A stretch of DNA of 64,000 nucleotides. Origin: JAWVFM01 sp963841455. GTDB lineage: Bacteria; Actinomycetota; Thermoleophilia; Solirubrobacterales; 70-9. This document shows positions 1-8,812 of the stretch, in pieces; positions within the stretch are counted from its first letter, which is position 1, and each line of letters starts with the position of its first letter. The position numbers and the translations under genes were made by a program. The notes under the pieces are model-generated. The model saw only the letters and a list, made by a program, of their open reading frames with translations, searched no databases and was not told the DNA's origin. Location: positions 62,001 through 126,000 of the forward strand of contig CAWJCU010000003.1 in the NCBI GenBank assembly GCA_963841455.1, given 5' to 3'.

Positions 1-2
1 CC

Positions 3-620
3 GCGCGTCGTGGGTTGCCCTCCGCCCGCCTGCCGTTCGAGGACCGTCGAGTCCTCGCCGCCGCCGCGGCGTCGACGGTGGCGAGCCTCCTCGTGCGCCG
101 CGGGCGCCCGGCGACCGTCGCGCGCGAGGGCCTCGTCTCCGCCCTCGGTGTCCTGCCGGCGCTCGCCGCCCTGCGCGATCGCGACCTCGCCTCCTACCAC
201 GGCGTGGAGCACAAGGCGATCGGCGCCTACGAGCACGGCTCGACCGACCCGGCTACCGCGCCGAAGGAGCACGACCGCTGCGGATCCAACCTCATCGCGC
301 CCCTCCTCGTGCTGTCCGCGGCCGGACAGCTCATGGTGGATCGCCTCGTTCCGCATCCGGGCCCGATACCTCGAGCGGCCGCCGGGCTCGGGAGCGTCTC
401 CGGGGCCGTCGAGCTCTTCGCCTACGCCGACCGTCGCCCGGCATCTGCGGTCGGCCGCGCCGTACACGCCACCGGCCGCGAGATCCAGCGCGTCGTCTCG
501 ACGCGCGAGCCCACTCCAGAGCAGCTCGAGGTCGGGAAGGCGGCGCTCGATGAGATCCTGCGCGCCGAGGCGGCGGCTGAATCCGTTCAGACAGGGGCGC
601 TCGCTGCCGATACCGTTTAG
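3..620 (+). CDS. DUF1385 family membrane protein, C-terminal part (5' end outside window)
   Basis: The frame is open to the left edge, so only the C-terminal part is present; position 15 offers a TTG but is unlikely to be the true start. The protein has the YHGVEHKAIGAYEHG block followed by a DRCGSN block, which match the conserved YHGAEHK...RCG signature of the DUF1385/YqhQ family of integral membrane proteins. Family members are usually about 300 residues, so roughly the first third is missing. The function of the family is unknown. The last 50 residues are charged and alanine-rich. It precedes the FtsH-like gene on the same strand by 27 bases. Confidence 0.75.
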   Translation, partial: ARRGLPSARLPFEDRRVLAAAAASTVASLLVRRGRPATVAREGLVSALGVLPALAALRDRDLASYHGVEHKAIGAYEHGSTDPATAPKEHDRCGSNLIAPLLVLSAAGQLMVDRLVPHPGPIPRAAAGLGSVSGAVELFAYADRRPASAVGRAVHATGREIQRVVSTREPTPEQLEVGKAALDEILRAEAAAESVQTGALAADTV

Positions 621-647
621 GTCACCTCATTAGGGGCCTCGCTCGGC

Positions 648-2220
648 ATGGGCACTCTCGCGATCTTCAACATCAGCTGGTACGAGTTTCAGAACTACGT
701 GCAGGTGTGGGGGCCGCTGCTCCTCATGGGCCTGCTCGTCTACATCGTCTGGCGGACCTTCAGGCTGATGCCGCGGACGAAGCCGCAGGAGATCACCCCG
801 CGGTCGAAGAGCGCGGTCGGATGGCCGGACGTGGCGGGGATCGACGAGACGAAGGACGAGCTGCGCGAGGTCGTGGAGTTCCTCTCGGACCCGAAGCGCT
901 TCAAGCGCCTCGGCGCGACGGTCCCGAAGGGCATCCTGCTGCACGGGCCGCCCGGCACCGGGAAGACGCTTCTCGCCAAGGCGGTGGCGCACGAGTCCGG
1001 GGCCACGTTCTTCAGCCAGTCCGCCTCCTCGTTCATCGAGATGTTCGCGGGCCTCGGCGCGGCGAGGATCCGGCGCCTCTTCAAGGAGGCGCGGGAGAAC
1101 GCGCCGGCCATCGTCTTCATCGACGAGCTCGATGCGGTCGGCGCGCAGCGCGGCTCGGACATCTCGGGCGAGCGCGATCAGACGCTCAACCAGCTCCTCG
1201 TGGAGATGGACGGCTTCGACTCCCGCGACAGCGTCATCGTCATGGCGGCGTCGAACATGCTCGAGAAGCTCGACAAGGCGCTGCTTCGCCCCGGCCGCTT
1301 CGACCGCCAGGTCTTCGTGCCGCCGCCCGACATGAAGGGCCGCGGGCAGATCCTCGAGGTCCACACGCGCGGCAAGCCAGTCGCCCAGGACGTCGACCTC
1401 GAACGCGTTGCCCGTCACACCGCCGGCCTCACGGGCGCCGACCTAGCCAACCTCACGAACGAGGCCGCGATCCTCGCCGGGCGGGCGCACCGCGAGTTCG
1501 TCGGCCCAGGCCGACTTCGAGAACGCCTTCGAGCGCGTCGTGGCCGGGCTCCAGACGCGCAAGGTCATCACCGACCACGAGAAGCGGGTCGTCGCCTGGC
1601 ACGAGGCCGGCCACGCGCTCGTCTCCGAGCTCCTGCCGACCGTCGACAAGGTCCAGAAGGTCTCGATCGTGCCGCGCGGGAAGGCGCTCGGCTACACGCT
1701 CAACCTTCCCCAGGAGGACCGCTATCTCAAGTCCCGCGCCGAGCTGATCGACTACATGAAGGTCCTGCTCGCCGGCCGCGTCTCCGAGCAGATCACCTTC
1801 GGCCGGATCACGACTGGTGCCGCCGACGACCTCGCGCGGGTCACGGCGATCGCGCGGTCGATGGTCTACGAGTACGCGATGGGCACCCAGATCCGCTCGC
1901 ACCAGGTCCCGGCCGATGACATCTCGACCTCGGAGGCCCTGCGCCGCACACGTGACGAGGAGGTGCAGGCCATCGCCGAGGAGGCCTATCGGGGCGCGCA
2001 CCGACTGCTGGTCGACAACCGCGACCTTCTCGACGAGATCGCGGAGCAACTCATGCGCAACGAGGTCATCGAGCGCGACGAGATCGTGGAGATCCTCTCC
2101 CGGCGCCGGGTGGAGCGCGCCAACGAGGAGGAGCCGGACCGCGGCCCCGAGCCCGCTCCCGAGGTGGCGGGCGAGCGGACCGAGGTTCTGGCGTCCAAGC
2201 CGCCACCGCCTCCCGAATAG
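648..2220 (+). CDS. ftsH: FtsH-type ATP-dependent zinc metalloprotease, single membrane segment, interrupted by a +1 frameshift
   Basis: Membrane-anchored AAA+ protease that unfolds and degrades membrane and regulatory proteins. The N-terminus carries one hydrophobic segment (about residues 20-38), then an AAA module with Walker A GPPGTGKT (about 100-107) and Walker B IVFIDE (155-160). The protease part has HEAGH near 1601-1615 and the downstream TTGAADD segment that supplies the third zinc ligand. The reading frame shifts by one base near 1505-1507: the first frame runs on to 1919 as nonsense and the second frame (seen from 1507, ADFENAFERVV) completes the family sequence. Removing one C from the CCC run restores one protein of about 523 residues. 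Typical FtsH has two membrane helices with an external domain between them and about 600-650 residues; this one lacks the first helix and that domain. Confidence 0.85.
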
Positions 2221-2232
2221 ACTTCGCGCCGC

Positions 2233-2643
2233 ATGTTCGGCCTGATCGACCACGTCGGCGTCGCCGTGGGCGACCTCAACGCGGCGATCGCTCTTTACGA
2301 GGGCACGTTCGAGATGCCGCTGGTGCATCGCGAGACGGTCGACGAGCAAGGGGTCGAGGCCGCCCTGCTCGACGTCGGCGACGGCCACGTCGAGCTGCTG
2401 CGGCCGCTCGCACCCGATACCCCGGTCGGAAAGTTCATGGAGCGCAGCGGGCCGGGGCTTCATCACGTGGCCTACCGGGTCGAGAACATCGACGCGACGC
2501 TCCAGCGGCTCACGGACGATGGGATCGAGCTGATCGACAGGACGGCGCGGGTAGGCATCCGCGGCTCGCGCGTGGCGTTCCTTCATCCGCGATCGACCGA
2601 TCGCGTGCTCACCGAGATCGTCGAGCCGGCGGAGGAGAACTGA
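2233..2643 (+). CDS. mce: Methylmalonyl-CoA epimerase (glyoxalase/VOC fold)
   Basis: Interconverts (2S)- and (2R)-methylmalonyl-CoA in the propionate-succinate route, in the cytosol. The 136-residue length fits the family. Two VOC beta-alpha-beta-beta-beta units are visible: the first begins LIDHVGVAVGDL with a metal-binding His, the second contains GLHHVAYRVENI with another, and the last ligand is the Glu in LTEIVEP. The start codon lies 9 bases after a TAGACT hexamer (2218-2223) that overlaps the ftsH stop codon, which suggests it can be transcribed from its own promoter. It is followed after 2 bases by a small unknown gene. Confidence 0.85.
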   Translation: MFGLIDHVGVAVGDLNAAIALYEGTFEMPLVHRETVDEQGVEAALLDVGDGHVELLRPLAPDTPVGKFMERSGPGLHHVAYRVENIDATLQRLTDDGIELIDRTARVGIRGSRVAFLHPRSTDRVLTEIVEPAEEN

Positions 2644-2645
2644 AA

Positions 2646-2867
2646 ATGGCTGAGGCGACCAAGGTCGAGATCGGCCTCGGGATCGGCCAAGTCGTTACCG
2701 CGCGACTCGACGAGGACGGCCTTCGCAAACTACGTAAGGCGCTCGAGGACGGCGAGTCGTGGCACGAGTTGACGACCGACGAGGAGACCCTCGTTATCAA
2801 CCTCAAGACGGTGGTCTTCCTCCGCGTCGCGGATCGCTCACACTCGATCGGCTTCGCCGGCAGCTGA
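2646..2867 (+). CDS. Small conserved hypothetical protein (73 aa)
   Basis: The ATG follows the epimerase stop codon by two bases, so the two are probably cotranscribed. The 73-residue product is acidic and lacks a signal peptide or membrane segment. Its pattern (VEIGLGIGQVVTARLDEDGL, then an acidic middle, then TLVINLKTVVFLRV) suggests a small alpha/beta fold ending in two beta strands. It loosely resembles short actinobacterial DUF3107-type proteins in layout, but I do not recognise it with confidence. No catalytic motif is visible. Confidence 0.6.
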   Translation: MAEATKVEIGLGIGQVVTARLDEDGLRKLRKALEDGESWHELTTDEETLVINLKTVVFLRVADRSHSIGFAGS

Positions 2868-2870
2868 GCG

Positions 2871-3474
2871 ATGCGCCGCCTGGCGTTGCTCGCGATCGCC
2901 GCGATCGCCGGGGTCGCGCTCTGGTGGCGGAAGAACCCCTCGGCCTGCCCCTACAGCCAGCGGTTCTGGGTCGAGGCTCCGCATCCCCTGATCACCCGCG
3001 CGCGCCTGCGGCGCGTGCTCGAGCCGAGCGCCGGCGAGCGCGTGCTCGAGATCGGACCGGGCACGGGCTACTACACGCTCGACCTGGCCGGCTGGATCGG
3101 CGGCGAGGGCCGGGTCGACATCTTCGACATCCAGCGCGAGATGCTGGATCACACGATGCGCCGGGCAGATCGAGCGCGGGCTTGAGAACGTCCACCCGAC
3201 CGAGGGCGACGCCCGCGCGCTGCCCTACGAGGACTCCTCGTTCGACGCCGTCGTCCTGACCACGGTCCTCGGGGAGATCCCGGACCAGGATGCCGCCCTG
3301 CGCGAGGTCGCGCGCGTGCTGCGACCGGCCGGTCGCCTCGTCGTCGGCGAGCTTGCGGGCGACCCGCACTTCGTCACCCCCGGCTCCCTCGAGGGACGCG
3401 CGAAGGCGGCGGGCCTCGACCTCGTCCGGCGCGACGGGCCCTGGGTCGGATACTTCGCCCGCCTCGAAGGCTGA
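2871..3474 (+). CDS. Class I SAM-dependent methyltransferase, N-terminally anchored, interrupted by a +1 frameshift
   Basis: The first frame (2871-3185) encodes a short hydrophobic N-terminus (about residues 3-18) and motif I ERVLEIGPGTGYYTLDL, typical of Rossmann-fold SAM methyltransferases. The frame then shifts by one base near 3160-3166. The second frame continues with IERGLENVHPTEGDARALPYEDSSFDAV, LREVARVLRPAGRLVVGE and ends at 3474. Removing one G from the GGG run at 3163-3165 joins them into one protein of about 200 residues. The family resembles the ubiE/COQ5 or arsenite methyltransferase-like group; the substrate cannot be inferred. The downstream PAP2 gene starts 2 bases after the stop. 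Confidence 0.75.
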
Positions 3475-3475
3475 G

Positions 3476-4030
3476 ATGCCGTCGCTGGATCGCCGCGTCC
3501 TTCGAGCCATGCGCACGCGTGGGCACTCGGCCACGGCCGAGGCGGGGATGATCTGGCTGGGGCGACTGGGCGAGTGGGGCGGGGTGTGGGCGGCGATCGG
3601 GCTCGCCGGCGCGGCGGCGGACCCCTCGCGGCGCGGCCGCTGGCTCCGCGCCGCCGCGGTGGGCCCCGGGGCGGTCGGGATCAACTACGCCGTCAAGCTC
3701 CTCGTGGGACGCCGGCGCCCCCGCCTGCGCGGCCTGCCGCCCCTCGCCGGCGCGCCGAGCTCGCTGTCCTTTCCCTCCGCCCACGCAACCTCGTCGTTCG
3801 CGGCCGCCACCGCGTTCGGGCGCGTCGAACCGCGGACGCGGCTGCCGCTCTACGGTCTCGCGAGCGCGATCTGCGCCACCCGGCCCTACCTCGGCCTCCA
3901 TTACCCCAGCGACGTCCTCGCCGGCGCGGCTCTCGGCCTCGCAATCGGTGGGCTCGTGCCGGGCGTCGGCGAGCGCTCGCTCGAGGAGCGGCTCATCGAC
4001 CTCGTCGCCGCCAGAGGCGAGCCCGCGTGA
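3476..4030 (+). CDS. PAP2 superfamily phosphatase (membrane phospholipid or prenyl-diphosphate phosphatase type)
   Basis: The three phosphatase motifs are present in order: KLLVGRRRPR (KxxxxxxRP), SFPSAHATS (PSxH) and ATRPYLGLHYPSD (the Arg-His-Asp motif). Several short hydrophobic helices surround them, as expected of membrane-embedded PAP2 enzymes acting on phosphatidic acid, undecaprenyl diphosphate or related lipids. The protein has 184 residues from the ATG at 3476; the open frame extends further upstream only through the methyltransferase gene. Its stop codon overlaps the GTG start of ychF (GTGA), so the two are translationally coupled. Confidence 0.82.
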   Translation: MPSLDRRVLRAMRTRGHSATAEAGMIWLGRLGEWGGVWAAIGLAGAAADPSRRGRWLRAAAVGPGAVGINYAVKLLVGRRRPRLRGLPPLAGAPSSLSFPSAHATSSFAAATAFGRVEPRTRLPLYGLASAICATRPYLGLHYPSDVLAGAALGLAIGGLVPGVGERSLEERLIDLVAARGEPA

Positions 4031-5103
4031 GGATCGGCATCGTCGGCCTGCCGAACGCGGGCAAGTCGACCCTCTTCAACGCCCTCACCCAGGCCGGAGC
4101 GGAGACGGGTGACTATCCGTTCACGACGATCGACCCGAACGTCGCCGTCGTCGCGGTCCCCGATGAGCGCCTCGAGGCGATCGCCGAGACGCTCGGCTCG
4201 TCGAAGGTCGTGCCGGAGACGGTGCAGTTCTGGGACATCGCGGGGCTCGTCCGCGGGGCGTCGGCCGGCGAGGGCCTCGGAAACCGCTTTCTCGGCGCGA
4301 TTCGCGAGACCGACGCGATCTGCCACGTCGTGCGGGCCCACGACGCCGGCGGCGTCCCGCATCCGGAGGGCCGGATCGACCCGGTCGCCGACGCGGAGCT
4401 CGTGGAGACCGAGCTCCTGGCGGCCGACCTCGAGCAGGCGGAGGGGCGGCTCGCCCGGGTCACCAAGGGCGCGCGCTCGGGCGAGGCCGAGGCGGTGGCC
4501 GAGCGCGACTGGCTGGAGGCGGTGGTGGAGGCGCTCGCCGGCGGACGCCCGGTACGCGACGTCCCGGTGCCGCAGGCCGCGGCCGACGCGCCTCGCAAGC
4601 TCGCGGCGCTGACGTCGAAGCCCGTTCTCTACGTGGCGAACGTCGCCGAGGGCGAGGACGAGCCGCCGGCCGCGCTCGCCAAGCACGCGGCGGAGCGCGC
4701 CGCGGGCGTCGTGGCGATCAGCGCCCGGGTCGAGGCGGAGCTCGCAGACCTCGGCGACGACGAGGCGGCGGCCGAGCTGCGGGGCGAGCTCGGGATCGCG
4801 GAGGCCGGCCTGGAGCGCGTGATCGCCGCGGCCTGGGAGCTGCTCGACCTCATCGCCTTCTTCACGGCCGATACGGACAAGGAGGCGATGTCCCGGGCGC
4901 TGCGCCGTGGTGGCACGGCCTGGGAAGCCGCCGGGAAGGTCCACACCGACATCCAGGCGCGGTTCGTCCGCGCGGAGGTGATCGGCTGGAGCGACCTCGT
5001 CGAGGCCGGGGGCTACGCGGCCGCCCGGGACCGGGGACTGCTGCGAATCGAGGGACGCGACTACGTCGTGGCCGACGGCGAGCTGGTCCATGTCCGCTTC
5101 TGA
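4027..5103 (+). CDS. ychF: Ribosome-binding ATPase/GTPase YchF (OBG family, TGS domain)
   Basis: 358 residues, the usual length for YchF. The P-loop GLPNAGKST (residues 7-15) opens the protein; the switch II region is DIAGLVRGASAGEGLGNRFL. The base-specificity loop reads NVAE instead of NKxD, as in YchF proteins that prefer ATP. The C-terminal TGS domain begins near LIAFFTADTDKE and ends with the ARDRGLLRIEGRDYVVADGD-like block. YchF associates with ribosomes and is a negative regulator of oxidative stress responses in other bacteria. The GTG at 4027 was chosen because it overlaps the preceding stop codon and places the P-loop at its normal distance from the N-terminus. Confidence 0.95.
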   Translation: MRIGIVGLPNAGKSTLFNALTQAGAETGDYPFTTIDPNVAVVAVPDERLEAIAETLGSSKVVPETVQFWDIAGLVRGASAGEGLGNRFLGAIRETDAICHVVRAHDAGGVPHPEGRIDPVADAELVETELLAADLEQAEGRLARVTKGARSGEAEAVAERDWLEAVVEALAGGRPVRDVPVPQAAADAPRKLAALTSKPVLYVANVAEGEDEPPAALAKHAAERAAGVVAISARVEAELADLGDDEAAAELRGELGIAEAGLERVIAAAWELLDLIAFFTADTDKEAMSRALRRGGTAWEAAGKVHTDIQARFVRAEVIGWSDLVEAGGYAAARDRGLLRIEGRDYVVADGELVHVRF

Positions 5104-5110
5104 CGCCGGA

Positions 5111-5116
5111 TAGGGT
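5111..5116 (+). promoter_or_regulatory. TAGGGT -10-like hexamer, 7 nt before a start codon
   Basis: TAGGGT is followed by seven bases and the ATG at 5124. The spacing would place the transcription start at or next to the start codon, giving a leaderless mRNA. The same arrangement recurs at many genes here. No clear -35 box is visible. Confidence 0.45.
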
Positions 5117-5123
5117 GCCCGGG

Positions 5124-6113
5124 ATGCGGACGGAGGCACGGTTCCCCGCGATTCGCGAGCGGGCGGGTCACTACGAGAGCTTCTACGTGAAGGCGAACCG
5201 GCCCGGTGGCGGCCAGGGCGTGTGGATCCGCTACACGGTCCACAAGCGACCCGGCGAGGATTTCACCGCGTCGCTCTGGTTCGTGTTCTTCGACTCGGCC
5301 GGCGACGGGCCCCGGGCCGCGAAGTCCACGGTCGGCGCGTCTGAGCTGGGCGTCCCGGAGGGCGGCTTCATCCGCATCGGCGCAGCGTCGGTCGAGCCGG
5401 GGCGGCTCGTCGGCTCGATCTCGCTCCCCGATGTGGAGGCGAGCTGGGACATGCGCTTCGCCGACGGCGCCGAGCCGCTCCACCACCTTCCCTACGAGCG
5501 CCTCTATCGCACGCGGCTGCCGAAGACGAAGTTCCTGAGCCCGTATCCGGTGACGAAGTTCGACGGCGAGGTCGCGATCGGCGGCGAGCGCGTGGCGATC
5601 GACGGGTGGCCGGGGATGGTGGGCCACAACTGGGGAACGGAGCACGCGGAGCGGTGGGTCTGGATTCAGGGGTCGGGTCTCGGGGGCCGCGAGGGGGACT
5701 ACATCGACGTCGCCGCCGGGCGGATCAAGGTCGGGCCGTGGACGACGCCCTGGGTGGCAAACGGCCGGCTCGTGCTCGACGGCGAGCCGCTGCGGGTCGG
5801 CGGCTTCGACCGCGTCTACGGGACCGAGCTCCACGAGGAGCCGACGGGGTGCGAGTTCACGCTTCCGGGCAAGAACGTCTCCATCAAGGGTCGCGTCGCG
5901 GCGCACAAGAAGGACTTCGTCGGGTGGATCTACGCCGACCCGAAGGGGCCCGAGCACAACACGCTCAACTGCTCGATCGCCGACCTGAAGCTCACCGTCG
6001 AGCGCCCTCGCCACAAGGCGGCCGTCGTCGAGCTCGACGGCGCGGCGGCCTATGAGTTCGGCTCCCACGACGACACCCGCGGGATCCCGCTGCAGCCCTA
6101 CCCCGACGGCTGA
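5124..6113 (+). CDS. CrtC/tocopherol cyclase-like lipocalin-fold protein
   Basis: A 329-residue cytosolic-looking protein of two beta-rich halves. The central GMVGHNWGTEHAERWVWIQG segment resembles the conserved GHNWG...W.W motif of hydroxyneurosporene synthase (CrtC)/AttH and tocopherol cyclase-like proteins. No carotenoid genes lie nearby, so a role in carotenoid hydration cannot be claimed; many homologues are uncharacterised. ATG 5124 is preferred over GTG 5115 because it lies 7 bases after a TAGGGT hexamer. Its stop lies beside the convergent SpoIID-like gene: the two coding regions overlap by about 16 bases at 6098-6113. Confidence 0.6.
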   Translation: MRTEARFPAIRERAGHYESFYVKANRPGGGQGVWIRYTVHKRPGEDFTASLWFVFFDSAGDGPRAAKSTVGASELGVPEGGFIRIGAASVEPGRLVGSISLPDVEASWDMRFADGAEPLHHLPYERLYRTRLPKTKFLSPYPVTKFDGEVAIGGERVAIDGWPGMVGHNWGTEHAERWVWIQGSGLGGREGDYIDVAAGRIKVGPWTTPWVANGRLVLDGEPLRVGGFDRVYGTELHEEPTGCEFTLPGKNVSIKGRVAAHKKDFVGWIYADPKGPEHNTLNCSIADLKLTVERPRHKAAVVELDGAAAYEFGSHDDTRGIPLQPYPDG

Positions 6114-7283
6114 GGCAGCGCGCCGCTGCCAGGCGGGAGGCTCGGCTGGGGAGTTCCCGCCCCGGGAGGTTGGGCCTTGGCGCGCACCCGCTTGACGTTG
6201 ATCCAGGTGCTGTAGGCGCCGAGGCGCGATTGAAGCTCGGGGCCCGTGACGCGCGAGCTCGACCGCGAGCCGAGCACGCGCGCGTAGACGATCCGCGGCG
6301 AGGTGCCCCGCTTCAGCACCTTGATCCCCCGCAGGCTGCCCGAGAAGAGGCCGCTGAGCTTCGCGGAGAGGCCACTCTGAGTGAGGCGGTGGAGCCGCCA
6401 TGTGTGAAGCGGCGATGCGCCGTCGAACGGGTCGCGAACCCCCTTCAGGTACGGCACGGGGTGGGCGCCCACGAACGCGAACTGGATGCTCTCGGTGTGG
6501 CCCCCGGACGTCGACGAGTAGTAGGTGGTCGCGATCTGCTGGTGGTACTTGACGATCTTGCCGCCGCTCGCGCGGACGGCGCGGTTCGTCGCGGCCATCT
6601 CACTCGACTTGCCCTCGTAGACCTGGCTGCGCGTGTCGTCGTAGACGTCGAACGAGCCGCGGTGCTTGCTGGCCAGAGCAAAAGTGCGGGCGGCGACCGC
6701 CTCCGCGCGCAGGGCGGGCTGCGGCCAGCTCGGAATCGCCTCGTTCGGGACCACGCCCATCGTGTAGCCCTCGAGCCCGACCCGGTTGACGAGCTGGATC
6801 CCGCCCCCGCCGCGCGCCACCAGGCGCCCCCGGTAGGTGCCCAGCCCGGCGACGCGAATCGGCCCGCCGGTCGCGGCCGCCCGGTCGCCGCAGCCGGCGA
6901 TTCGGCGCCCGGCCGCGGTCGCCAGGGAGACGCCGGAGCCGGCGGCGAGGAACCGATAGGAGCGGCCTGGGCGCAGGCGCCGCCCGCAGGCTGCCGTCGC
7001 GCTCGAGAACGTGATTGAGCTTGTTCCGGCCGACAGCAGCACCCTGACCGTCCGGCCCTTGACGCTGTCCGAGATGAGTCCCGCGGTAGTAGTGGGCGAG
7101 CATCTGGCCGTAGGTCCGCCCGTGGCGCGCGAAGCCGTAGGACCCGTACGAGCTCATTCCAACGCCGTGCCCCCAACCCCGCCCCTTCACGAGCCACGAC
7201 CGAGCGCCCCCTCGGCGGGCGAGAGCGACCGCCGCAATGAAGAGCGCGACGGCGCCGACGGCTGCTCTCCTCCCCGGCTTCAT
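6098..7283 (-). CDS. SpoIID/LytB domain protein, secreted or anchored, interrupted by a frameshift
   Basis: The protein starts at 7283 with a hydrophobic signal or anchor (about residues 6-22) and then GRGWGHGVGMSSYGSYG and LAHYYRGT, both conserved in SpoIID/LytB proteins. The frame breaks near 7080-7090; the following segment in the next frame reads VKGRTVRVLLSAG and continues through VGLEGYTMGVVPNEAIPSWP, RAEAVAARTFAL and TYYSSTSGGHTESIQFAFV, ending at 6098. Removing one base gives a protein of about 394 residues. SpoIID in spore formers is a peptidoglycan lytic transglycosylase; in non-sporulating actinobacteria such proteins are thought to act on cell-wall glycan. The C-terminus is Pro/Gly-rich. 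Confidence 0.8.
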
Positions 7284-7331
7284 CGAGCCGGGCGAGGGTA
7301 GTCTGGAGCGAAAGCGGTTTCGGAGGTGAAG

Positions 7332-8798
7332 ATGAGCATTGCCACGGATGAGCACGCGGTTCTGGAGGGCGTCCCCGCCGATCTTTACGTCGGCGGCGAA
7401 TGGAGGCCGGCGAGCGGAGAGGACAGCTTCGCAGTCGAGGATCCCGCCACCGGCAAGACATTGTGCGAGATCGCCGACGCGACGCCTGAGGACGCGGTCG
7501 CAGCTCTCGACGCGGCGGTCGATGCGCAGCCCGGCTGGGCGGCGACGGCGCCCAACGAGCGCGGCGAGATCCTCTGGCGCGCATTCGAGGCGCTTCGCGA
7601 CCGAGCGGACGAGCTCGCGCTCCTAATGACGCTCGAGATGGGCAAGTCGGTCGCCGAGTCGAAGGCGGAGATCATCTACTCGGCCGAGTTCTTCCGCTGG
7701 TTCTCCGGTGAGGCGCTCCGCATCGACGGCAACTACAAGACCGCGGGCAACAACCAGAGCCGGGTGCTGATCATGCGCCAGCCGGTCGGGCCGTCGTTCT
7801 TCATCACCCCGTGGAACTTCCCGATGGCGATGGGCACGCGGAAGGTCGGACCCGCGATCGCCGCCGGCTGCACGATGGTCTGGAAGCCTGCCCAGCTCAC
7901 GCCCCTATCGGCCCTGGCGCTGACGAAGCTCCTCGAGGACGCCGGCCTGCCGCCGGGCGTGCTCAACATCGTCACGAGCTCGTCCTCGGGCTCGGTCGCC
8001 GCCCCGGTCATCTCCGATCCCCGCCTTCGCAAGCTGAGCTTCACCGGGTCGACCGAGGTCGGCCGCAAGCTGATCTCCCAATCGGCCGAGAACGTCCTCA
8101 ACGTCTCGATGGAGCTCGGCGGCAACGCCCCGTTCCTGATCTTCGAGGACGCCGACCTCGACGCCGCGGTCGAGGGCGCGATGATCGCGAAGATGCGGAA
8201 CATCGGCGAAGCCTGCACCTCGGCCAACCGCTTCCACGTCGCCGGATCGGTCGCCGACGAGTTCACCGAGCGCCTCGCCGAGCGGATGGGGAGCCTGAAG
8301 GTGGGGCGCGGCACCGACGACGGCGTCGACGTCGGGCCGCTGATCGACGACGACCAGCGGTCGAAGGTGGCGGAGCTCGTGGACGACGCCGTGAGCAAGG
8401 GGGCGAAGGCCATCATTGGCGGCAGCGCCGTCGACGGCGCCGGCTACTTCTACGAGCCGACGGTTCTGGGGAACGTCAGCGACGACGCGCGGGTGCTGAG
8501 CGAGGAGATCTTCGGGCCGGTCGCCCCGGTGCGGTCGTTCGACTCCGAGGACGAGGCGATCGCCGCCGCGAACGACACCGAGTACGGCCTCGTCGCCTAC
8601 GTCTTCACGCGAGACATCAAGCGCGCCCTGCGCGTATGTGAGCGGCTCGACACGGGAATGATCGGCCTCAACCAGGGCATGGTCTCGAACGCCGGCGCCC
8701 CGTTCGGCGGGGTGAAGCAGTCGGGCATCGGCCGCGAGGGCGGCAACGAGGGCATCGAGGAGTACCTGGAGACGAAGTACGTCGCCGTCAACCTCTGA
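7332..8798 (+). CDS. gabD: NAD(P)+-dependent succinate-semialdehyde dehydrogenase
   Basis: Oxidises succinate semialdehyde to succinate in the GABA shunt or related routes. The aldehyde dehydrogenase fold is complete at 488 residues: ITPWNFPMAM (cofactor and substrate binding), FTGSTEVGRKL (Rossmann), catalytic Glu in SMELGGNAPF (Glu261) and catalytic Cys in GEACTSANRF (Cys295). The closest assignment is GabD or a related medium-chain semialdehyde dehydrogenase; exact substrate preference is inferred. ATG 7332 is preceded by a GGAGG ribosome-binding site at 7322-7326; an in-frame GTG at 7326 overlaps that site and is less likely. Confidence 0.85.
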   Translation: MSIATDEHAVLEGVPADLYVGGEWRPASGEDSFAVEDPATGKTLCEIADATPEDAVAALDAAVDAQPGWAATAPNERGEILWRAFEALRDRADELALLMTLEMGKSVAESKAEIIYSAEFFRWFSGEALRIDGNYKTAGNNQSRVLIMRQPVGPSFFITPWNFPMAMGTRKVGPAIAAGCTMVWKPAQLTPLSALALTKLLEDAGLPPGVLNIVTSSSSGSVAAPVISDPRLRKLSFTGSTEVGRKLISQSAENVLNVSMELGGNAPFLIFEDADLDAAVEGAMIAKMRNIGEACTSANRFHVAGSVADEFTERLAERMGSLKVGRGTDDGVDVGPLIDDDQRSKVAELVDDAVSKGAKAIIGGSAVDGAGYFYEPTVLGNVSDDARVLSEEIFGPVAPVRSFDSEDEAIAAANDTEYGLVAYVFTRDIKRALRVCERLDTGMIGLNQGMVSNAGAPFGGVKQSGIGREGGNEGIEEYLETKYVAVNL

Positions 8799-8812
8799 GG
8801 CGGGGGCTCGCC

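Noticed and set aside
7326..7331. Upstream GTG as the gabD start
   Set aside because: It overlaps the GGAGG ribosome-binding site that serves the ATG at 7332.
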